Source: Pseudonocardia oceani
GTDB lineage: Bacteria; Actinomycetota; Actinomycetes; Mycobacteriales; Pseudonocardiaceae
Reading direction: 5' to 3'
Assembly (NCBI RefSeq): GCF_019263585.2
Contig: NZ_JADQDF010000002.1
Location: forward strand, 1-64,000
DNA length: 64,000 nt
Made by a program: the position numbers and the translations under genes. Shown one piece after another: positions 34,673 through 44,715 of this stretch. Within the stretch, counting starts at the first letter, position 1. Every line of letters begins with the position of its first letter. The notes under the pieces were generated by a model. The model was not told the origin of the DNA. It worked only from the letters and a program-made list of their open reading frames with translations, and ran no database searches.

Positions 34673-35362
34673 GTGCAGCTGCTGCTCGTCCGGCACGGCC
34701 AGACCCCCGCCAATGTCCTCGGGGAGCTCGGCACGCGCATCCCCGGGCCCGGGCTCACGCCGCTGGGCGAACGCCAGGCGGCTGCGGTTCCCGACGTCCT
34801 CGGGAGACGCGAGATCGACGCGATCTTCGTGTCGCTGATGGTCCGCACGCACCTCACCGCCGCGCCGCTGGCCGCCGCCCGACGCCTCCGACCGGTCGAG
34901 CTGGACGGGATCCACGAGGTCGAGGCCGGCGGCCTCGAGGACCGGTCTGACGCCGACGCCGTCGGCATCTATCAGGATGTCCTGGCCTGCTGGGCCGGGG
35001 GCGACACGTCGGTGTCCATGCCGGGCGGCCCTGACGGGGCGGCGTTCCTCGGCCGGTTCGACGCGTCCGTAGCGGCGGTCCTCCGGTCGGGTGCCGCCAC
35101 CGCAGTCGTGTTCAGTCACGGCGCGTCGATCCGCGCGTGGACGGGGGCCCGGGCGGACAACCTCGACGCGGCGTTCGTGCGCACCCACCGGCTGGGCAAC
35201 ACCGGGCTGGTCGAGATGCGCGGCGACTTCGCCACGGGATGGACGTGCGTCTCGTGGAGGAGCGACCCGGTGGGCGGCGAGGACCTCGTCGATCGCTCGG
35301 CCTCCGACCCGACGGGTGAGGCCGCGACGGCCACGGCGGACGGGAGGGCGTGTTCACCGTGA
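34673..35362 (+). CDS. Histidine phosphatase family protein
   Basis: 229 residues. LLLVRHGQTPANVLG is the RHG motif; the second His is in VVFSHGASIRAW. GTG 34673 is close to an alternative TTG at 34664. It could remove a phosphate from the heptose or cyclitol intermediate, the GmhB step in heptose pathways (inference). Confidence 0.8.
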   Translation: MQLLLVRHGQTPANVLGELGTRIPGPGLTPLGERQAAAVPDVLGRREIDAIFVSLMVRTHLTAAPLAAARRLRPVELDGIHEVEAGGLEDRSDADAVGIYQDVLACWAGGDTSVSMPGGPDGAAFLGRFDASVAAVLRSGAATAVVFSHGASIRAWTGARADNLDAAFVRTHRLGNTGLVEMRGDFATGWTCVSWRSDPVGGEDLVDRSASDPTGEAATATADGRACSP

Positions 35363-35574
35363 CGCGCGGCATCGACCAGATGCTCGCCCACGGCGTCACC
35401 CGCGAGTGGACCACCCTGCTGCGTCCGTGGCTGCCGGTCACCGACATCGACGTCAACGGCCGGCTCCTCGGCGCCGCGCGCTCGGCGAGCGCGGCGGCTG
35501 CGTTCCTGGAGATCATCCCGTTCCTCGACCGCGACCACCGCATCCACCGCGAGCACGACGGCCAGGGCAACGGC
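35350..35574 (+). pseudogene. Truncated ORF at end of cargo
   Basis: A GTG-started frame overlaps the phosphatase end by 13 bp and reads like a real protein (RGIDQMLAHGVTREWTTLLRPWLPVT) for about 70 residues. It then runs into the tnpA relic on the other strand, which suggests that the last cargo gene was cut at the junction with transposon debris. Confidence 0.35.
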
Positions 35575-35800
35575 CATCAGCTCGTCGGCACCTGCAGCGG
35601 GTCGGGCAGGAACATGCCCAGGTAGCGGACCGTCATCACCTGCAGGCGAACCCCAGCCGGTTGTAGTCCCGCCGCCGCGCCGCGATCAGCTCCCGGTCCT
35701 GATCATCGAGATGGAACAACCGCTCCAGCTCCACCGCGACAACGACGACCCGAACCGGCCGTAGCCCGCCACCCCCGACTCGATCACCGCGACATGCTCA
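35575..35800 (-). pseudogene. Decayed Tn3-type tnpA N-terminal fragment
   Basis: On the minus strand VELERLFHLDDQDRELIAAR and RRRDYNRLGFA in one frame, then TVRYLGMFLPDPLQVP in the next, match consecutive blocks of the N-terminus of actinobacterial Tn3 transposases. At least one frameshift and a stop separate them. This is the only transposase trace in transposon 1. Confidence 0.75.
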
Positions 35801-35831
35801 CCAACCTGCCTCAGCAGGCCGACACGAGGGC

Positions 35832-35869
35832 CTTACCGCCACTTCTCGCGCAGATGTTCCTCACGCCCC
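35832..35869. repeat. Right 38-bp terminal inverted repeat of transposon 1
   Basis: Reverse complement starts GGGGCGTGAGGAACATC and ends GTGGCGGTAAG. GTCAT follows. Confidence 0.9.
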
Positions 35870-35884
35870 GTCATGTCCGGGAGC

Positions 35885-35952
35885 TCAGTCCGGCAGCTCC
35901 AGCCACACGACTCGCAGCACGTGGACCTCGCGTTCCCGGTCCAGCACCAGAT
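35885..35952 (-). pseudogene. 3' piece of split ParE/RelE-like toxin gene
   Basis: Without the second CAGAT copy (35948-35952), bases 35947-35885 encode VLDREREVHVLRVVWLELPD and a TGA. Joined to the 67 codons at 43498-43298 they give an uninterrupted 87-residue protein. The 78 bp between transposon 1 and 2 are backbone DNA. Confidence 0.85.
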
Positions 35953-35989
35953 GGCCCGGTACTCCCGAAGCTGGCCCGAAGTGCAAAGT
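35953..35989. repeat. Left terminal inverted repeat of transposon 2
   Basis: 37 bp, identical to the complement of 43261-43297. Confidence 0.92.
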
Positions 35990-35995
35990 AGGACG

Positions 35996-36589
35996 TCAGG
36001 ACTCGGACGGTGCGGCTGTGCGTGCGCGCTCGATCGCCCGGTAGACGGTGGAGCGGGCGACGGTGAACAGCTCCGCGAGCTCGGCGCTGGTGTGCGCGCC
36101 GGCGTGGTGCAGCTCGACGAGGTGCGCTTCCTGGCGTGGGGACAGCTTGGGCTTCTTTCCGCGTAGCCGGCCCTTGTCGCGGGCGACCTTCATGCCCTCC
36201 CGGGTTCTCATCTTGATCAGGTCTGACTCGAATTCGGCGACCATGGCCAGGACGTTGAACAGCAGTCTTCCGACGGGGTCGGTGGGGTCGTGCATCGATC
36301 CGCCGAGGCTGAGCTTGACCTCGCGGGCGGTGAGCTCGGCGACGATGTCGCGGGCGTCGGGCAGCGATCGGGCGAGCCGGTCGAGCTTGGTCACGACCAG
36401 GACGTCGCCGTCGCGGCACGCGGCCATCGCTTCGCGCAGCCCGGGCCGGGTCCGGTTGATTCCGGTCAGCCCGTGGTCGACGTAGATCCGGTCGGGCGCG
36501 ACGCCGAGCGCGGCGAGGGCGTCGCGTTGCGCGGTGAGGTCTTGTTCGTCGGTGGAGACCCGGGCGTAGCCGATCAGCAGTCCACTCAC
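35996..36589 (-). CDS. tnpR: Tn3-type serine resolvase
   Basis: 197 residues from a GTG. The catalytic Ser is in YARVSTDEQ at the N-terminus; DRIYVDHGLTG, TKLDRLARS and the E-helix FNVLAMVAEFESDLI are the resolvase core, followed by an HTH (TSAELAELFTVARSTVYRAI). It ends 7 bp inside the left repeat. It would resolve cointegrates at a res site in the 300 bp between its start and thiC. Confidence 0.95.
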   Translation of the reverse strand: MSGLLIGYARVSTDEQDLTAQRDALAALGVAPDRIYVDHGLTGINRTRPGLREAMAACRDGDVLVVTKLDRLARSLPDARDIVAELTAREVKLSLGGSMHDPTDPVGRLLFNVLAMVAEFESDLIKMRTREGMKVARDKGRLRGKKPKLSPRQEAHLVELHHAGAHTSAELAELFTVARSTVYRAIERARTAAPSES

Positions 36590-36890
36590 CGCGCGAGTGT
36601 CCCAGTTGACACTCCTTCATCGGGCATCTCACCGGGCGGGTCTTACGGGAATCGTTGAGCAGCAGCGATCTTCGGTTCGCGGGCGGGACCGGGGTGTCCC
36701 GGTAAGGGTTCCCTATGTGCGACAGAGCGGGTGCGGCAGCCAATCGGCCCAGCGGCTATCTGGCAAGGATGTCAGTGACCGGGGTCCGGGTCCCATTCGT
36801 GCGGCGAGTAGGTGGTGCGCGTCAGGACCGCGATGGCTAGGGTCCTGCAGGAACGTCGAGGGCCCCTTCTCGACGACATCTTCATAGCCA
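36590..36890. promoter_or_regulatory. Putative res region and promoters
   Basis: The 301-bp gap between tnpR and the riboswitch is where Tn3 elements keep res. AGTGTC-6-GACACT (36596-36613), right at the tnpR start, fits a resolvase-binding inverted repeat and would also repress tnpR. I could not assign the three res subsites individually. thiC promoter elements must lie near its right end. Confidence 0.55.
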
Positions 36891-36995
36891 CGGGAGCTCG
36901 CGCGTGAGCGGGCTGAGAGGGCGGCTTTTCTCTCGTGCATCGAGAGATCGGCGCCGCCGACCGCTGAACCTGTCCGGGTAATTCCGGCGTAGGGA
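36891..36995 (+). ncRNA. TPP riboswitch (THI element)
   Basis: The conserved pieces occur in order: GGGCTGAGAGGGCGGC, an extra hairpin TCTCTCG-5-CGAGAGA, GCCGCCGACCGCTGAACCTG, then TCCGGGTAATTCCGGCGTAGGGA. These match the TPP-binding J3-2 CUGAGA and the CCUGAUxxGGxUAAUxCCxGCGxAGGGA arm. It lies 9 bp before thiC and contains its Shine-Dalgarno, so it likely closes translation when thiamine pyrophosphate is high. Confidence 0.93.
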
Positions 36996-37004
36996 GGGAT
37001 AGCC

Positions 37005-38687
<1,683 letters not shown>

Positions 38688-38701
38688 GGACTACATGTCT
38701 T

Positions 38702-39196
38702 ATGACGATCACTGGAGACCTACCCGCTGCGACGCTCAGCGGCCTACCGCACACGGATCCGTGTGCGGGAATCGTGGCCGGTGCCGGGATGCGTACGGTC
38801 TGGACCGTGAGGACGCTGGCGGCGAGTGCTGTGGTGACGAACGCCGAGGGCCAGGTCTTGCTGGTGCTCCGGTCCCGCGAGCCCGAGGCCGGGTGCTGGA
38901 CTGTCCCGGGCGGACGGGTCGAGCCAGGAGAATCGCTCGAGGCCGCCGCAGCGCGTGAAACTCTTGAGGAGACCGGGCTGCGCGTAGCCGTCGAGCGCGA
39001 GGTGTGGTCGCTGGGCCTCCCGAACGGCACGGACGAGGTCTACGAGATCCACGACTTCCTGGCCCACGTCGTGGACGGCGACCTGGTCGCGGGAGACGAC
39101 GCAGCCGACGTCGGGTGGTTCGGACGCCGGGAGATGGAAGGCCTGCCACTCACCCACGACCTCCTGGGATACCTGAGCAGATCGGGAGTGTTGTAG
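38702..39196 (+). CDS. NUDIX hydrolase
   Basis: 164 residues. The Nudix box is GGRVEPGESLEAAAARETLEETG with the key REx2EE. An alternative in-frame ATG gives MRTVWTVRT, closer to the usual family start. Only 14 bp separate it from thiC, so they share the riboswitch. It may clean up nucleotide or thiamine-related pyrophosphates; specificity is not readable. Confidence 0.85.
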   Translation: MTITGDLPAATLSGLPHTDPCAGIVAGAGMRTVWTVRTLAASAVVTNAEGQVLLVLRSREPEAGCWTVPGGRVEPGESLEAAAARETLEETGLRVAVEREVWSLGLPNGTDEVYEIHDFLAHVVDGDLVAGDDAADVGWFGRREMEGLPLTHDLLGYLSRSGVL

Positions 39197-39236
39197 CCGA
39201 CGGTCGTCCCGCAAGCCGATCCCCTAACGGGATAGA

Positions 39237-40262
39237 TCAGCGGCCTGTACGAGGGATGCCTGGTCGGTGCTGGTCAGCGCGTGTGTGGGCGTCGCGCCAG
39301 GCTTGGTGGATCTCGGGGCGGAGCCGTCCGCGGTCTGGGACAGTGATCCCGTTGGCGCGCGCCCAGGCGCGGATGTCGGCTGTGGACGGCGCCGCGGTGG
39401 CGTCCTGGTCGGTGACCGGTTCGGCGGGGGTCTGGGCGGGGAGACCGATCCGGTGCAGCGCTGCCGTCTCGGATTCGGCCCAGGTGTGCGCGGCGGCGAG
39501 GTAGCGGTAGGTCCATTCCTCGGCGAGCTTGCGGGTCTCACAGAACACGATGGGGATGGTCGGGTAGCGGATCTGCAGCTCGGCCAGGCCGTCGGCGACG
39601 GTTGCGGGTCGTACCTGGTCGAGGGTGAAGACCTGCGAGTAGCGGTCCTCGACTACGACGGCGGCGCGGGGCAGCGTGGCCAGCTCGCCCAAGGCGAACC
39701 GGAGCCGACCGCTGGTCAGGCTGGAGATCAGGTCGGCCAGGGACTTGCGTTCGACCGCGGCGACCGTCCTCCCGTCGAGCGTCACCGCGTAGTCGCCGCA
39801 CGACAGGCCGCGTCGCACGGTGGTGACCTGCTGGCCGGCGAACTTGTAGGGGTAGCGCTCGTGGGCGTCGACCACGATCTCCAGTTCGACGACGCCAGCG
39901 GCTCGGGCAGTCGGCAGGCGCACGTCGGGCCGGGCCTGTTTGCGGGTGCGGGGTGACTGCCAGAACACCATCTCCCGGCCCCGGCCGCGGGTGAACACGA
40001 TCTGGGAGCGCTGCTCTCGGCCGCGGTCGGCGACTACGTCGATCGCCGCTCCGCGCCGAGTGCACGTCTTGAGCGGGATTCGCTCCACGATCTCCGGGTG
40101 CTCGGGCCACTCGGTCGCCTCGACGGGATGGCAGTACACGGCGTTGGTCCGCGGCCAGGTGTCCTTCGCGCGGAACACCAGCCCATCAGCGCCGATCGGG
40201 ACGTGCAGCAGGTAGGGCAGGGTGCTGTCCGGGTCGGGATTGCGCGCGATCAGCAGCTCCAT
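39237..40262 (-). CDS. ERCC4-type nuclease fused to an Lsr2-like DNA-binding domain
   Basis: 341 residues. Residues 156-180 carry GDYAVTLDGRTVAAVERKSLADLIS, the XPF/ERCC4 signature GD-x10-ERK-x3-D. The C-terminus (ADIRAWARANGITVPDRGRL) matches the Lsr2 DNA-binding domain that reads AT-rich minor grooves. The ATG overlaps the tnpA stop (TGATG), so both are made together. It converges with the NUDIX gene with a 40-bp gap. A role in transposition or end processing is plausible but untested. Confidence 0.8.
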   Translation of the reverse strand: MELLIARNPDPDSTLPYLLHVPIGADGLVFRAKDTWPRTNAVYCHPVEATEWPEHPEIVERIPLKTCTRRGAAIDVVADRGREQRSQIVFTRGRGREMVFWQSPRTRKQARPDVRLPTARAAGVVELEIVVDAHERYPYKFAGQQVTTVRRGLSCGDYAVTLDGRTVAAVERKSLADLISSLTSGRLRFALGELATLPRAAVVVEDRYSQVFTLDQVRPATVADGLAELQIRYPTIPIVFCETRKLAEEWTYRYLAAAHTWAESETAALHRIGLPAQTPAEPVTDQDATAAPSTADIRAWARANGITVPDRGRLRPEIHQAWRDAHTRADQHRPGIPRTGR

Positions 40263-43210
40263 CACACGGTCGCCGCACGCGCGGCAGCGGCGGTGAGGTC
40301 GAGGCGGGTGTCCATGTCGAGTCGGAACCGGCCGTAGGGGTTGATGTGGGTCCAGAACAGCGGGCTCAAGCCGCGGCGTTCGTCGGCGCCCATGCGGTCG
40401 TGGAACGCCGGGGTCTCCAGGACGGTCTGTACGAGCAGGGTGTTGACGTGCACCAACGCCGACTGGAGCAGATGCAGGGCGAGCATTGAGGTCTCGGCGT
40501 GCTCGCGGTCGGGGCCGGTGAGGTCGCCGTCCTTGCCGTAGAAGATCACGGTGTTGCCCGAGTTCCAGTTCTCCACCACCTGCAGCCCGCCATGGACCTC
40601 CCGGCGCAGCTCGGGGTTGGCGAGGTAGTCGCAGGCGAAGATGGTGCGCACCGCCCGGCCGAGCTCTTCGAGCGCGGCGTAGGTGGGGTGCTTGGGGCCG
40701 CCGCGGGTGAACCGGCGCAGCACCTGCTCGGACTCCGCGGTCCCGAGCCGTAGCGCGGTGGCGTAGCGGATCATCTGGTCGTACTGCTGGGCGATCAGCT
40801 CCCAGCGGATCGGGCGGGTCAGCACCGGACCGAGCGCGGCGTGGCGCTGCTGGTCATCGGGCCGGTACAGCCTGATCGAGCCGATGTTCTTCAGTCGTGG
40901 CAGCAGCCGGAACCCGAGCAGCTCGGTGAAGGCGAACCCGACCACGCTGGCGCCGTGGGTGTCGACGTAGCTGGTGTCGATGTCGGCGTCGGTGCAATGC
41001 CGCAGCAGGCCCTCGATCATGGCTGCGACCTCGGAGGACGAGCAGCTCTTGAGCTGGGAGTAGATGCACACGCTGCGCCGCTCGACGTGCCAGTAGATCA
41101 TCACCCCGGGCCCGCCGTAGCGCTGGTGCCACTCGGTCATCAGGTTCGACTCCCAGGACCCGAACTTCTTCGAGTCACTCGCGCAGGCGGTGCCCTGGCC
41201 CCACCAGTTCGGGTCCCGCGCCTCGAACGTTGCGCTGGCCAGTCGGGCGATCGCGCGGCGCAGGTTGTCGCGGGTGATGAAGTGGCGGCGGATGTGGCGC
41301 AGCGCGGCCTCGGTCTCGCCGTGCTCGCCGGTGGCCACGATCGCCTTGATGCCCATGTTGGTGCCGAGCGCGAACAGGCACAGCAGCAACCTGCGGCGCA
41401 GGGTGTCGCGGTCGATCACCTCCCGGGAGGCGACCGAGGTGAACTCGGTGCTGAACTCGGTGAGGAAGTCGGCGTCCTTGAGCACGTCGAGCAGGTCCAG
41501 GGTGCCCCAACGGCGGATCACCTCGTCCTTCACCGCGGCCAGGTTGCTCGGCTCGGGCAGCGCAGTCAGCTTCGGGATGCCGATCCACGGCTCGCCGCGG
41601 CGGGTCGTGATCGCCACCCCGCCGGCGGTGCCGTGCACCAGGGCGGAGTCGAGGCCGGCCAGGGCGGCGGTCATCCGTGCGCGCAGGTCGGTGATGAACG
41701 CGGTCGGGTCGGTGGGCTGGCGGATCGCGGCGTAGTGCACCTCGCGGGTGGTGTCGAAGTCGCCGGGCAGGTCGTCGTCCGGGTCGCGCCACCGGTGCGC
41801 GCCCGCGACGTAGATTTCGCGGCGGCGCAGCGCGTCGCGTAGCGCGACCAGCACGCACAGCTCATACGGGATCCGCTCCACCCGGCCACGGTCATCGACC
41901 ACCGCGTCGCGCCAGGCCCGGGGCACCACACCGTCGATCGGAACGGTGTCGGTGTCGGCGAAGAATCGGGTCTTGCCGTCCACGCCGGCGTAGCGGGCTA
42001 GCAGCGCCAACGCCGCCATCACCGGCCGGTAGGCGGTGTTGTGGCAGCCGAAGTCCAGCGCGGCGAGCAGCGGCGGAAGCATCCGGCGGTAGTGGTTGGA
42101 GTACGAGCCGCGCAGCACCGTGCGGACCCGGGCCTGGAAGGCGTGCTCGTTGGCCTTGGCCTCGCGCACCAGCTCACGCAGGGTCTTCTCCCCGACCACT
42201 GGGAACAACGCCGCCCGGACCGTGTCGTCCGGGTGCGCGACGGCGGCCTCCGCGAGCCGGAACAGGATCGCTTCCTTGCCGCGTACCCGGCGCAGGTCCT
42301 CAGTGAGCTCGCGCTCGACCCGGCGGTCGGCGCGGGTGTTGATCCGGTGGATCAGCCCGATCAGCAGCTCGACCAGCGCGTCGGTGATCTCCGCAGCGCG
42401 CAACGCGCACAGCGCGGCCAGCAGCGTCAGCCGCACCGGCCGCGGCGCTGCACGCAGATCCGAGGGATAGGAGCGCACCGTGCGGGCCCGCCACGCCTCG
42501 ACCAGCTTTTCGCTGGCGTCGACGAACAGCCCGGTCGGTAGACCCAACGCACGCACCGCGGCCAACTTGTCGACCTCGCGCAGCAGGGTCTCCAACCCGA
42601 CCTGGCCCGGGTCGGTCTTCAGCTCAGCCAGCAGCACCCGCCCCGGCGACGGCGCTGCGTCGTCCTCGGCGACCAGGGCCTCCAGCGCGGCCACGCTCGC
42701 GGTGTCGAGCCGGGCGACGGTGCGGTCGCAGAAGCGTTGCTCAAACACCGCCCGCGCCGAGCCGATGATCCGGTCCACCCGCCCGGGCGGCTCGATCCGC
42801 TCGCCGCGGCAGCGCACCAGCAGGGCCTCGCGCAGCTGCGGATCCCGCAGCTCGACCGGGCACACCTCCTCGGCCAGCCAGCCTGCGAGCTTGTCCTCAT
42901 CGCCGCGGGTGAACTCGCGGAACCCGAACGCGTCTCGGATCTGCTCGCGGTGGTACTTGATCGACCGGCCCGACCACGAGTACCCCGCAAGGAGCGTCGG
43001 CGCGACCTTGACCTGCTCGCCGACGTAAGTCACTGCCACGGGGGGCAGCTCATCAGCGCTGCGAGGGAACCGGGCCTCGACCTCGAAGAACTTCAGCAGC
43101 AACGCGAAGCCCAGCCGGGTCGCGCCGGACTTGTTGCCCACCAACGTCCAGTCCTGGCCGAGCACGGTCCACGACTCGATCAGCTCCTCCGGCGACCACT
43201 CGCGGCGCAT
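40262..43210 (-). CDS. tnpA: Tn3-family transposase TnpA
   Basis: 982 residues, full length. It starts 51 bp inside the right repeat. The N-terminal region (SGATRLGFALLLKFFEVEARF) is the DUF4158 part; the catalytic core includes ASDSKKFGSW, YVDTHGAS and the Glu in LQVVENWNSGN. Spacing and size fit an active Tn3 transposase. Confidence 0.95.
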   Translation of the reverse strand: MRREWSPEELIESWTVLGQDWTLVGNKSGATRLGFALLLKFFEVEARFPRSADELPPVAVTYVGEQVKVAPTLLAGYSWSGRSIKYHREQIRDAFGFREFTRGDEDKLAGWLAEEVCPVELRDPQLREALLVRCRGERIEPPGRVDRIIGSARAVFEQRFCDRTVARLDTASVAALEALVAEDDAAPSPGRVLLAELKTDPGQVGLETLLREVDKLAAVRALGLPTGLFVDASEKLVEAWRARTVRSYPSDLRAAPRPVRLTLLAALCALRAAEITDALVELLIGLIHRINTRADRRVERELTEDLRRVRGKEAILFRLAEAAVAHPDDTVRAALFPVVGEKTLRELVREAKANEHAFQARVRTVLRGSYSNHYRRMLPPLLAALDFGCHNTAYRPVMAALALLARYAGVDGKTRFFADTDTVPIDGVVPRAWRDAVVDDRGRVERIPYELCVLVALRDALRRREIYVAGAHRWRDPDDDLPGDFDTTREVHYAAIRQPTDPTAFITDLRARMTAALAGLDSALVHGTAGGVAITTRRGEPWIGIPKLTALPEPSNLAAVKDEVIRRWGTLDLLDVLKDADFLTEFSTEFTSVASREVIDRDTLRRRLLLCLFALGTNMGIKAIVATGEHGETEAALRHIRRHFITRDNLRRAIARLASATFEARDPNWWGQGTACASDSKKFGSWESNLMTEWHQRYGGPGVMIYWHVERRSVCIYSQLKSCSSSEVAAMIEGLLRHCTDADIDTSYVDTHGASVVGFAFTELLGFRLLPRLKNIGSIRLYRPDDQQRHAALGPVLTRPIRWELIAQQYDQMIRYATALRLGTAESEQVLRRFTRGGPKHPTYAALEELGRAVRTIFACDYLANPELRREVHGGLQVVENWNSGNTVIFYGKDGDLTGPDREHAETSMLALHLLQSALVHVNTLLVQTVLETPAFHDRMGADERRGLSPLFWTHINPYGRFRLDMDTRLDLTAAAARAATV

Positions 43211-43260
43211 GGCGGCAGACCGTAGAGGTCACCACACGAGCTCAGCCTCCCGGCCCCGTC

Positions 43261-43297
43261 ACTTTGCACTTCGGGCCAGCTTCGGGAGTACCGGGCC
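43261..43297. repeat. Right terminal inverted repeat of transposon 2
   Basis: Ends GGGCC at 43297, followed by the CAGAT duplication. Confidence 0.92.
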
Positions 43298-43498
43298 CAG
43301 ATAGAGCACCTGGGCGACGCCGAGGGGCCCGAACAGCCACCGGCGCACCTCCGCGGCGGGATTGTTGGCGTTCTGCGGGGCGCCGTCCCACGGGGCGGCC
43401 GCGATCGTGTCGAGCACGCGGGCGTAGTCGGCGAGCAGGTGCGACGGAAGTGCGGCGAGCTGCTCGGCCGCCTCGGGGTAGGTGACGACTCGGAACAC
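43298..43498 (-). pseudogene. 5' piece of ParE/RelE-like toxin gene split by transposon 2
   Basis: GTG at 43498 starts VFRVVTYPEAAEQLAALP and 67 codons end exactly in the CAGAT target duplication. The piece plus 35947-35885 restores an 87-residue protein similar over its length to the intact toxin at 54663-54917 (both have RVVT near the start, a DPW/APWDG block and a final strand VLxREVxVLRVVW). It follows its DUF6247 partner by 7 bp. Confidence 0.85.
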
Positions 43499-43505
43499 TC
43501 GCGGT

Positions 43506-43874
43506 CTACCGGCAGCCGGAATCGTCCAGGCCAGCCTCGGCGAGCCGGGCGTCGATCCGCGCGCGCATCTCCGCCTCGTCAACGCTGCCCTGCGGGGCTC
43601 GGCGGGTGGCCTGGGTGCGGGCGGCGGTGGCCAGCACCCGGAAGTAGGCGCCGGGCTCGCGGAGTTCCTGGTAGGCGTGATGGCGCCAGTTCTGCAGCAG
43701 GTCCCGCACCCCGGCGAGGTCCTTGGAGCGCTTCGCCGCCTCCAGCACGTGCTCCCACTCGGCGTCGAACACCGCGGCGACCTCCGCCGGCAGGCACGCC
43801 CGGATCGCGACCGGGTCCGCATCCGGCGGGACGGGGGCCGCCGTGGGACGCGGGGCGGGGGAGGCCATGACCAT
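43506..43874 (-). CDS. DUF6247-like antitoxin candidate (copy 1)
   Basis: About 122 residues. The core PVAIRACLPAEVAAVFDAEWEHVLEAAKRSKDL and LLQNWRHHAYQE is the same as in the copy at 54918-55247 (AIRAALMATDQGPFDTAYAAALAEA, LEHWRRVA). DUF6247 genes lie next to ParE-like toxins in actinobacteria. Here the toxin has been split, so the pair is probably inactive. Confidence 0.7.
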   Translation of the reverse strand: MVMASPAPRPTAAPVPPDADPVAIRACLPAEVAAVFDAEWEHVLEAAKRSKDLAGVRDLLQNWRHHAYQELREPGAYFRVLATAARTQATRRAPQGSVDEAEMRARIDARLAEAGLDDSGCR

Positions 43875-43972
43875 GACGATAGCGCCGCCCGCGTCGAATT
43901 CCGGATCGATGTCGGTGGGCGGCCGTACCATTCTGCGCAGGTCTGTCGAGCCGACCGCTGGAGGTGATGGCC

Positions 43973-44656
43973 GTGTACGGAGACACCCATGTCGAGCCCG
44001 CGCTGCTGTTTGACCCCGGCCGCGGCCAGCAGCCCCCCGCCGACGCGCTCGACCTGTACTTCCACGCCCCGCTGAGCCTGTCGCTGATCGGCGACGCGTT
44101 CGCCTTCAACGACATGAACCGCGAGCTCGACCAGCTGCTCGACCTCTACGCCGGCCTCGCCCGCAACGTCGTCACCCTCGTGCAGCGCCAGGGCGGCTAC
44201 GTGAGCGTCGGGCCCCGCAACCGCTCCGACCCCGCCCGGCTGGAGATCACCGGCATGGCGCACAACGCCGTACCCGGCGAGTCCACGATGCGCCTGCACC
44301 TGCACGTCTACGTCGGCCGAACCGCGGCCGCCCTCAACACCGGTGCGCGCCACCCGGTGGTTCGCGATCGGATCGCTCGCGCCGCTGACCGCGCCTGGCG
44401 GGACTACCTCGGCTGGCTGGAGGACGAGACGGCCCAGGTACTCGGGTTCGTGTGGGCGCCCCTCCCGGGCCACACCTCCGGCGACCGGGAGGTCGTGGAG
44501 CCGCCGATGGCCGAGCACATCGCCGGCCACGAGTTCGGGGTCTGCCCCGGCGACTTCGGGCCGCGCGAGCAGGTCATGGCCGACGCCCAGTGGCGCGCCG
44601 GAGTCGAGAAGTCGGCCCGGTTCATCGCTGCGGAACGCCAGCGGCGCACCGGGTAA
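43973..44656 (+). CDS. Relaxase-adjacent hypothetical protein (227 aa)
   Basis: GGAGG at 43960-43964 best fits GTG 43973. Two alpha/beta halves are visible; RLHLHVYVGR has an H-x-H pair but no HUH context, and WRDYLGWLEDETAQVLGFVW follows. It converges on the relaxase gene and ends in a palindrome pair. Function unknown; a transfer accessory is the simplest guess. Confidence 0.55.
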   Translation: MYGDTHVEPALLFDPGRGQQPPADALDLYFHAPLSLSLIGDAFAFNDMNRELDQLLDLYAGLARNVVTLVQRQGGYVSVGPRNRSDPARLEITGMAHNAVPGESTMRLHLHVYVGRTAAALNTGARHPVVRDRIARAADRAWRDYLGWLEDETAQVLGFVWAPLPGHTSGDREVVEPPMAEHIAGHEFGVCPGDFGPREQVMADAQWRAGVEKSARFIAAERQRRTG

Positions 44657-44663
44657 CCAGCAT

Positions 44664-44697
44664 CTGACGCGTACGCGTCAACCGGGCTCGAGCCCGG
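44664..44697. terminator. Palindrome pair between convergent genes
   Basis: CTGACGCGTACGCGTCAA (copy D of the TTGACGCG family) is directly followed by CCGGGCTCGAGCCCGG (44682-44697). Both could fold and end transcription from either side. It separates the hypothetical gene and the relaxase gene. Confidence 0.75.
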
Positions 44698-44715
44698 CCC
44701 GGCGGCCCTGCGGTG

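Larger units (their letters stand above)
24967..35869. mobile_element. Tn3-type transposon 1 carrying a sugar/aminocyclitol cluster
   Basis: Terminal 38-bp inverted repeats at 24967-25004 and 35832-35869 start GGGG, end TAAG as Tn3-family ends do, and match at 33 of 38 positions. The 5 bp outside both are GTCAT (24962-24966 and 35870-35874), the target duplication expected. The 10.9-kb interior has ten biosynthetic genes but only a broken tnpA N-terminal fragment and no resolvase, so the element is non-autonomous. Its repeats differ from those of transposon 2, so cross-mobilisation is unlikely. Confidence 0.9.
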
